Shown in pieces: positions 17,990-21,739 of a DNA stretch of 21,739 bases. The first letter of the stretch is position 1. The number at the start of each line of letters is the position of its first letter. A model generated the notes under the pieces. That model ran no database searches. It was given only the letters and a program-made list of their open reading frames with translations, and was not told the origin of the DNA. The position numbers were made by a program, and so were the translations under genes. The stretch is from Acidimicrobiaceae bacterium (GTDB lineage Bacteria > Actinomycetota > Acidimicrobiia > Acidimicrobiales > Ilumatobacteraceae): assembly GCA_003455715.1 (NCBI GenBank), contig DMQJ01000135.1, forward strand, positions 1 to 21,739, read 5' to 3'.

Positions 17990-19242
17990 ACGTCAACGGA
18001 GGGGGCGCTGGCCGGTCGGTCGGGCCACCACTGGACCAGGGCCGCCGCGAGGCAGAGAATGCCTGCAACCACCAGTTGGGTCGCGCCAAAACCGGCGAGG
18101 AGGATGAACAGGGCGGCCGCTCCCACGAGCGCAATGCTCGACGTGTCGCGGTGGGCGAGCATGAGGGCGCCCACCGAGCCGGACGCTTGCCCGGCTCGCG
18201 AGCGCAGCCCGGCAACGGCGGCGGATGCCCCGGTGAGGTGAACGACCGCGGCGACACCCACTGCCAACACCGCACTGATGGTGACCAGGGTGATGAAGCT
18301 GCTGGTGAGCGACACTGCGGTGCTGGAGATGGCTGCACGCGCCCCGGGCTGCAACGCCAGAGTCGGAGCTTGGGCGACGACCGCGTTGGTGGCGGCCCGA
18401 ACGACCACCATCACGAACGCGGTGGCCAGCAGCACGAGCAACGCGGCGCGGCGTCGCTTGCGGGCCAACGCGATGGCCGCAGCGGCCGACAGCACGGTGA
18501 GCACCATCGTCGCGGCAATCGCCCGTCGCACCAGCACCACGGTGTGCTGGGCGGTCTGCACGATGCGGGTGCCGTTGGTGACGGCATCGCCACGGAAAAG
18601 CACGAGTTGGCCGAACGACTCGGGAAGGTCGCGCCCGGTGGCACGTTCGAGCGCGGCAATCTGATCGACGGGGTTGCCGCTCACCGCCAGTTCGGGCATT
18701 TCCAGATTGGTGAGCAGACCGTTCTGCTGCAACGCCGACACGCCGAGGCCGAGCAGCGGCAGCAGGTTCACCGACACCTCGTCGTCGGTGACGGTGAAGC
18801 CATCGCCCAGCCCGTCGCCGTCGAGGAGGCGCACCAGCGCCGTGTGGCTCACCTCCACCAACGTCACCAACGTGTTGCGCGTGGTGCTGCTGGTGAGCAC
18901 ATCCTCGAAGGTGTCCTTCACGAACGATCGAACCCCGCCCACGATGGCCGGCACCACGGGGGCGAGGGGGTCGGGCAACTGGTCGGACAGAACGGTTTGC
19001 AGGTCGACGGCCTTCAGCAGTTCGTCGGTGAGCAGCGTCGCCAACCCATCGGTCACCTCGGGCTCGCGGAGCGCAGCATCGACGACGCCCGCGATGGAGT
19101 CCTTCGAGTAGAGCACGTTCGTCGCCCACACCGCCACCAGGCTGGCCACCAGTCCGACTACGGCGAGAATGCCGAACAGCCCCGATGCAATGGTGCGCAG
19201 CCACGTCACCGACCGGATGCGTCGAGAGGTTTCGGTGGTCAT
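17986..19242 (-). CDS. Membrane protein of unknown function with large extracytoplasmic loop
   Basis: This 418-residue protein starts with a basic N-terminus and one membrane segment (15-42), followed by about 200 mostly soluble residues of Leu/Val/Asp-rich helices predicted outside the cell, and then a C-terminal half with around six membrane helices interrupted by RKRRR and SRAG-type cytoplasmic turns. I do not recognise a named domain with confidence; the layout is common in uncharacterised actinobacterial membrane proteins. The ATG at 19240-19242 begins one base after the preceding stop; a longer frame to 19293 would overlap the GAP-like gene. It overlaps the YihY gene by four bases, so the two products are probably made together. 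Confidence 0.8.
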   Translation of the reverse strand: MTTETSRRIRSVTWLRTIASGLFGILAVVGLVASLVAVWATNVLYSKDSIAGVVDAALREPEVTDGLATLLTDELLKAVDLQTVLSDQLPDPLAPVVPAIVGGVRSFVKDTFEDVLTSSTTRNTLVTLVEVSHTALVRLLDGDGLGDGFTVTDDEVSVNLLPLLGLGVSALQQNGLLTNLEMPELAVSGNPVDQIAALERATGRDLPESFGQLVLFRGDAVTNGTRIVQTAQHTVVLVRRAIAATMVLTVLSAAAAIALARKRRRAALLVLLATAFVMVVVRAATNAVVAQAPTLALQPGARAAISSTAVSLTSSFITLVTISAVLAVGVAAVVHLTGASAAVAGLRSRAGQASGSVGALMLAHRDTSSIALVGAAALFILLAGFGATQLVVAGILCLAAALVQWWPDRPASAPSVDV

Positions 19243-19243
19243 G

Positions 19244-19879
19244 TCAGGCACCTCGAATCGCGGTGACGAGAGCTGGGACGGCGATGGCAACACCCGTCAC
19301 AAGGAGCAGCCAGAAGAAGATGGTGGACCGGTGGGCCTGCACCCACGACTGCACCGCGTCGAGGCGAGCCTTCATTGCCGCCGACCCGGCGTACTGCACG
19401 ACCACGATGGAACTCATCGACCACGTGGCAAGCACGAGAAACACCGCGAGCAGCACCAGTCGACCTGCGGTGCCGATGGTGGCCTGGGTGAGCACACTGC
19501 CAGCGGCTACTCCCACGGGGTACGGCGCAAGGGCGATGCCGCTGACGAACGAGGCTGCCGGACCGATGCGTCGGCGATCGCTCGTGTCGGGCTTCGGCGG
19601 CCGACTCCTCACTCGGAACGCCAGCACGATCAGTGCCACTCCGATCAGCGCAACCACGCCGTTGAGCGCCCGGCTGGGCGTGGAGTCTTCCTCAACAGTG
19701 CCGTGAAAGAGGAGTGCCCCGGCCACGGCGAGCACCGCGAGCACGGTGGTCCATCCGGCGAGGAAGGCGGCACCGTTGGCGCGGCGGCCGTCGGAGGAGA
19801 CGGAGAAGACGCCGAGCACCCCGAGTGGGGTGATGCTGGCCAGCAGCGCGAGCACCACCAGTTGTGTCGTGACAGCCAT
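19244..19879 (-). CDS. GAP/LysE-like small membrane protein
   Basis: This 211-residue, six-helix membrane protein begins VVLALLASITPLGVLGVFSV, where the early Pro after the first helix is typical of LysE-superfamily and GAP (Sap, glycolipid-addressing) proteins. A hydrophilic linker with basic residues (about 90-108) separates two three-helix halves. In mycobacteria, GAP proteins are linked to transport of surface glycolipids; the substrate here is unknown. It sits two bases after the mscS-like gene and one base before the next, inside the minus-strand operon. Confidence 0.65.
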   Translation of the reverse strand: MAVTTQLVVLALLASITPLGVLGVFSVSSDGRRANGAAFLAGWTTVLAVLAVAGALLFHGTVEEDSTPSRALNGVVALIGVALIVLAFRVRSRPPKPDTSDRRRIGPAASFVSGIALAPYPVGVAAGSVLTQATIGTAGRLVLLAVFLVLATWSMSSIVVVQYAGSAAMKARLDAVQSWVQAHRSTIFFWLLLVTGVAIAVPALVTAIRGA

Positions 19880-19881
19880 CG

Positions 19882-20835
19882 TCAGTTCCTGTTCGTCGCG
19901 GTCGAGAGCGGGACGCTGGCAGCGGCGAGGTGACGCTTTACGGTGCGTCTGAACTCGCGCAGTACCACCCCTTGTTGGCCTGGTGAGGTGCGCACCGACA
20001 CCCTCACCACCGTGCCGAGGTGATCGATGCGCTCCACGCCGAGCACCACTGGGGGCTCCAGGAGGAGCGGCGCCATCTCCGGAAGCAAGGCTGCCTCGTC
20101 GATGGCTTCACCAATGGTGCCGATCGCTGCATCGACGTCGGCGTCGTTGGCCAGGGTGACGTCGACGAAGCCGGCCGACCACGACCGCGTGCGATTGCCC
20201 ACCCGCTGTATGGCGCCGTTTGGAATGCTCCACAGGGTGCCATCCGTGCCGCGCACCGAGGTCATGCGCAGGGTGAGCCCCTCGACAGTTCCGACTGCGT
20301 GGCCGAGGTCGACCTCGTCGCCGACACCACAGTGATCCTCCAACAACATGAAGAACCCGGCGATGGTGTCGCGCACCAGCGACTGCGCGCCGAGGCCTAC
20401 GGCAAGGCCGGCGATACCGGCTCCGGCGAGCAGCGGCGCGAGGTCGAGACGAAAGAGCCCGAGCACCAGCAACACGGCGATGGACCACACGAACCACGAG
20501 ACCGCAGCCCTGGCGACCGCTGAGACGGTGGCGGTACGAGATTGTTGGCGAGCGTCGATCATGGCCACCGGGCCGTGGTCGTCGAGCCCGATGATCTGCA
20601 GCGCGCTCGACGCCAACTGCGACCCTTTGGTGACCCGCTCGACCAACGTGGTGACGCCGCGGCGCAACGAGCGAGCGACCAACCAAGCGACGAGCACAAT
20701 GGCGATGGCGGCCAGCGGGCGGGTGATGAACCAGTCGGCGGCGCGGGCGAAAAGGCGATGGTGGGAGAGGTTCCAGGCTCCTTCACAGAACCACGAGGGA
20801 CGCTCACCGCACGCGTCGATCAGGCCTTGGTCCAC
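19882..20835 (-). CDS. Small-conductance mechanosensitive channel family protein (MscS-like)
   Basis: This 317-residue protein has three membrane segments (about 36-55, 110-127 and 130-165). The pore helix carries the family signature AGIAGLAVGLGAQSLVRDTIAGFFMLLEDH, interrupted here only for naming; the beta domain follows with GDEVDLGHAVGTVEGLTLRMT and IPNGAIQRVGN, then the alpha/beta C-terminal domain. Such channels open under membrane tension and release solutes. I prefer the GTG at 20833-20835, which has GGGGAG six bases upstream. The longer frame from GTG 20878-20880 begins on top of a TACAGT -10 candidate. It is first in the four-gene operon. Confidence 0.88.
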   Translation of the reverse strand: MDQGLIDACGERPSWFCEGAWNLSHHRLFARAADWFITRPLAAIAIVLVAWLVARSLRRGVTTLVERVTKGSQLASSALQIIGLDDHGPVAMIDARQQSRTATVSAVARAAVSWFVWSIAVLLVLGLFRLDLAPLLAGAGIAGLAVGLGAQSLVRDTIAGFFMLLEDHCGVGDEVDLGHAVGTVEGLTLRMTSVRGTDGTLWSIPNGAIQRVGNRTRSWSAGFVDVTLANDADVDAAIGTIGEAIDEAALLPEMAPLLLEPPVVLGVERIDHLGTVVRVSVRTSPGQQGVVLREFRRTVKRHLAAASVPLSTATNRN

Positions 20836-20878
20836 TCGATACTCCCCACGGCCGCCGGCCGGCCTCTCGTGGGCGGTC

Positions 20879-20884
20879 ACTGTA
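20879..20884 (-). promoter_or_regulatory. -10 element (TACAGT) for the mscS-like operon
   Basis: The minus-strand hexamer TACAGT matches the -10 box of the RHS promoter. A start about seven bases downstream leaves a leader of around 37 bases that includes the GGGGAG Shine-Dalgarno before GTG 20835. No convincing -35 box was found at 17 bases. Confidence 0.35.
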
Positions 20885-20944
20885 GCGGCCGACGGGAAGG
20901 CGGTCGGTGCTCAGTCGGTCACTCACGGCATTCGAAGAAGGTGC

Positions 20945-20950
20945 TACGTT
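20945..20950 (+). promoter_or_regulatory. -10 element (TACGTT) for the PLDc_N/SHOCT gene
   Basis: TACGTT lies 29 bases before the GTG at 20980, and AAGGAG (20969-20974) lies between them. This fits a leadered transcript, unlike the leaderless genes elsewhere in the window. No clear -35 is seen. Confidence 0.3.
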
Positions 20951-20979
20951 CCCGGCCGACCTCGAACAAGGAGACTCCT

Positions 20980-21372
20980 GTGATCGCATCGCTCAGCCTC
21001 GGCAGCCTGCTGTGGGCATTGGTCGTCATCTTCTTCATGGTGACCTACTTCTCCATGCTGTTCTCCGTCGTCGCCGACGTGTTCCGTAGCCCCGACCTGA
21101 GCGGCGTGAAGAAGGCGCTGTGGCTTCTGGCGCTGCTGATCTTCCCGGTGATCACCATGGTCGTGTACCTGGTGAGCCGTGGCGAGGCCATGACCAAGCG
21201 CTCCGTGCAGCAGACCCAGCAGGCCGAAGCGGCGTTCGCCGACTACGTGCGCGGCGTGGCAGCACCCGGCGGTGGCGTGGCCAGCGAACTCGAGAAGGCC
21301 AAGGCGCTGCTCGACAGTGGCGCCATCACCGACGCCGAGTACGCCGCATTGAAGGCTCGCCTACTCGGCTGA
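20980..21372 (+). CDS. Small membrane protein with PLDc_N-like and SHOCT domains
   Basis: This 130-residue protein has two membrane helices (about 8-30 and 44-66) with the FRSPDLSGVKKALWLLALLIFP turn between them, as in the phospholipase D N-terminal (PLDc_N) membrane module. A soluble linker follows, and a C-terminal SHOCT domain (about 100-130) with LEKAKALLDSGAITDAEYAALKARLL. SHOCT domains are short oligomerisation or interaction modules. The GTG start has a near-perfect AAGGAG Shine-Dalgarno, six bases upstream. It is divergent from the mscS-like operon and precedes rho. Its exact role is unknown. Confidence 0.85.
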   Translation: MIASLSLGSLLWALVVIFFMVTYFSMLFSVVADVFRSPDLSGVKKALWLLALLIFPVITMVVYLVSRGEAMTKRSVQQTQQAEAAFADYVRGVAAPGGGVASELEKAKALLDSGAITDAEYAALKARLLG

Positions 21373-21408
21373 TCAGTGCTGAGGGAGGGTGGCCACCTGC
21401 CGCCCGCG

Positions 21409-21437
21409 TTGCCGTGCGTCGTTCGGTTCGCTACAGT
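21409..21437 (+). promoter_or_regulatory. Candidate rho promoter
   Basis: TTGCCG (21409-21414) and TACAGT (21432-21437) are separated by 17 bases. The -10 is identical to that of the RHS and mscS-like candidates. Transcription from about 21444 would give a leader of roughly 160 bases before rho. Confidence 0.4.
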
Positions 21438-21444
21438 TCGCAGT

Positions 21445-21542
21445 GCCCGGGTTCCCGGGCCTCCCCGCTGTAACCGGTTTCGTGGCACTGCACCCGAGCC
21501 GTCGGCGTAGGCGGGCGAACTCTTGGCGGTGGGGCCGCCGAG
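21445..21542 (+). other. Hairpins in the rho leader
   Basis: Two perfect stems are visible: GCCCGGG (21445-21451) with CCCGGGC (21454-21460), whose tight loop implies that inner pairs open, and CTTGGCGG (21522-21529) with CCGCCGAG (21535-21542), which has a five-base loop and one G-T pair. A third stem follows at 21547-21561. TACAG (21432-21436) and CTGTA (21467-21471) could close the first hairpin as an outer stem if transcription began further upstream. No run of T follows any stem, so these are not ordinary intrinsic terminators. Confidence 0.4.
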
Positions 21543-21546
21543 CTCC

Positions 21547-21561
21547 CCAGCTCCCAGCTGG
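21547..21561 (+). other. Third rho-leader hairpin (CCAGCT-CCC-AGCTGG)
   Basis: A perfect six-base stem with a three-base loop lies directly before the C-rich stretch at 21571-21590. Confidence 0.4.
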
Positions 21562-21570
21562 CGCGGCAGG

Positions 21571-21590
21571 CACCCACCATCCTCCCCTCA
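21571..21590 (+). promoter_or_regulatory. C-rich, G-free stretch resembling a Rho-utilisation site
   Basis: This 20-base stretch has 13 C and no G in otherwise GC-balanced DNA, just upstream of rho. C-rich, G-poor unstructured RNA is what Rho binds, so it could serve in autogenous attenuation of rho. This is inference from composition only. Confidence 0.3.
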
Positions 21591-21605
21591 GAAAGCAGGT
21601 GGCCA

Positions 21606-21739
21606 GTGGCCGCGGAAGCGCTCGAACAGTCTGTGCTCGACAGCAAGGACAAAGAGCAACTGCTCGCCATCGCCGGCGCGTTGGGCATCAAAACCACCGC
21701 CCGTGCGTCGAAGGCGACGATCATCGAGAAGATTTTGGG
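21606..21739 (+). CDS. rho: Transcription termination factor Rho, N-terminal start (partial)
   Basis: The frame from the GTG at 21606-21608 runs off the window after 44 complete codons. The residues LDSKDKEQLLAIAGALGIKTTARASKATIIEKIL match the Rho N-terminal helical (SAP-like) subdomain: a leucine-rich helix, the LGI turn, a basic loop, then a second helix. AGGTGG lies three bases before the start. The position downstream of argS-lysA-hom-thrC is that of rho in many actinobacteria. The RNA-binding and ATPase domains lie beyond the window, so the call rests on a short segment plus gene order. Confidence 0.75.
   Translation, partial: MAAEALEQSVLDSKDKEQLLAIAGALGIKTTARASKATIIEKIL

Noticed and set aside
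17965..19266. A 433-residue plus-strand open frame opposite the large-loop membrane protein
   Set aside because: His/Gly/Arg-rich shadow of a gene with clear membrane helices and tight operon spacing.

Overview
The window is high-GC bacterial chromosome from an actinobacterium. Gene content (argS-lysA-hom-thrC followed later by rho) and codon use suggest a deep lineage such as Acidimicrobiia; this placement is inference from gene order and protein style, with no rRNA marker present.

The left third (1-8500) is accessory. A 6.8-kb gene on the minus strand encodes a 2278-residue secreted RHS/SpvB-type polymorphic toxin with a C-terminal HNH/Endonuclease VII-like tip. A small, visibly less GC-rich lipoprotein gene lies 16 bases downstream and is a candidate immunity or tip-associated gene. 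A strong promoter (TTGACA, 17 bases, TACAGT) sits upstream of the toxin. Between the toxin and the next conserved genes lie a small orphan ORF or remnant and a glyoxalase-fold (VOC) gene. After that come two 5' gene fragments pointing at each other, a luciferase-like monooxygenase (+) and an M19 dipeptidase (-), fused at about 8780. This looks like the scar of a deletion that removed both 3' ends, or an assembly chimera.

The middle (9298-17031) is a plus-strand amino-acid biosynthesis cluster: argS, lysA (4-nt overlap), a PemK/MazF-like toxin-family gene that starts inside lysA, a small secreted protein ending in an LPSAG cell-wall sorting-type tail, hom, thrC (2-nt gap), and a double-hotdog acyl-CoA thioesterase. 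Lysine and threonine both come from the aspartate pathway; thrB (homoserine kinase) is absent from the window.

The right part holds a tightly packed four-gene membrane-protein operon on the minus strand (mscS-like channel, GAP/LysE-like protein, a large-loop membrane protein of unknown function, YihY/BrkB-like protein). A divergent small PLDc_N/SHOCT membrane protein follows, and then the first 44 codons of rho behind a structured, C-rich leader.

Several genes without a Shine-Dalgarno sequence (argS, VOC, the LPSAG protein, hom, thioesterase) carry a TANNNT hexamer 6-9 bases before the start codon, which suggests common leaderless transcription. No tRNA, rRNA, CRISPR array or intact insertion sequence was seen.
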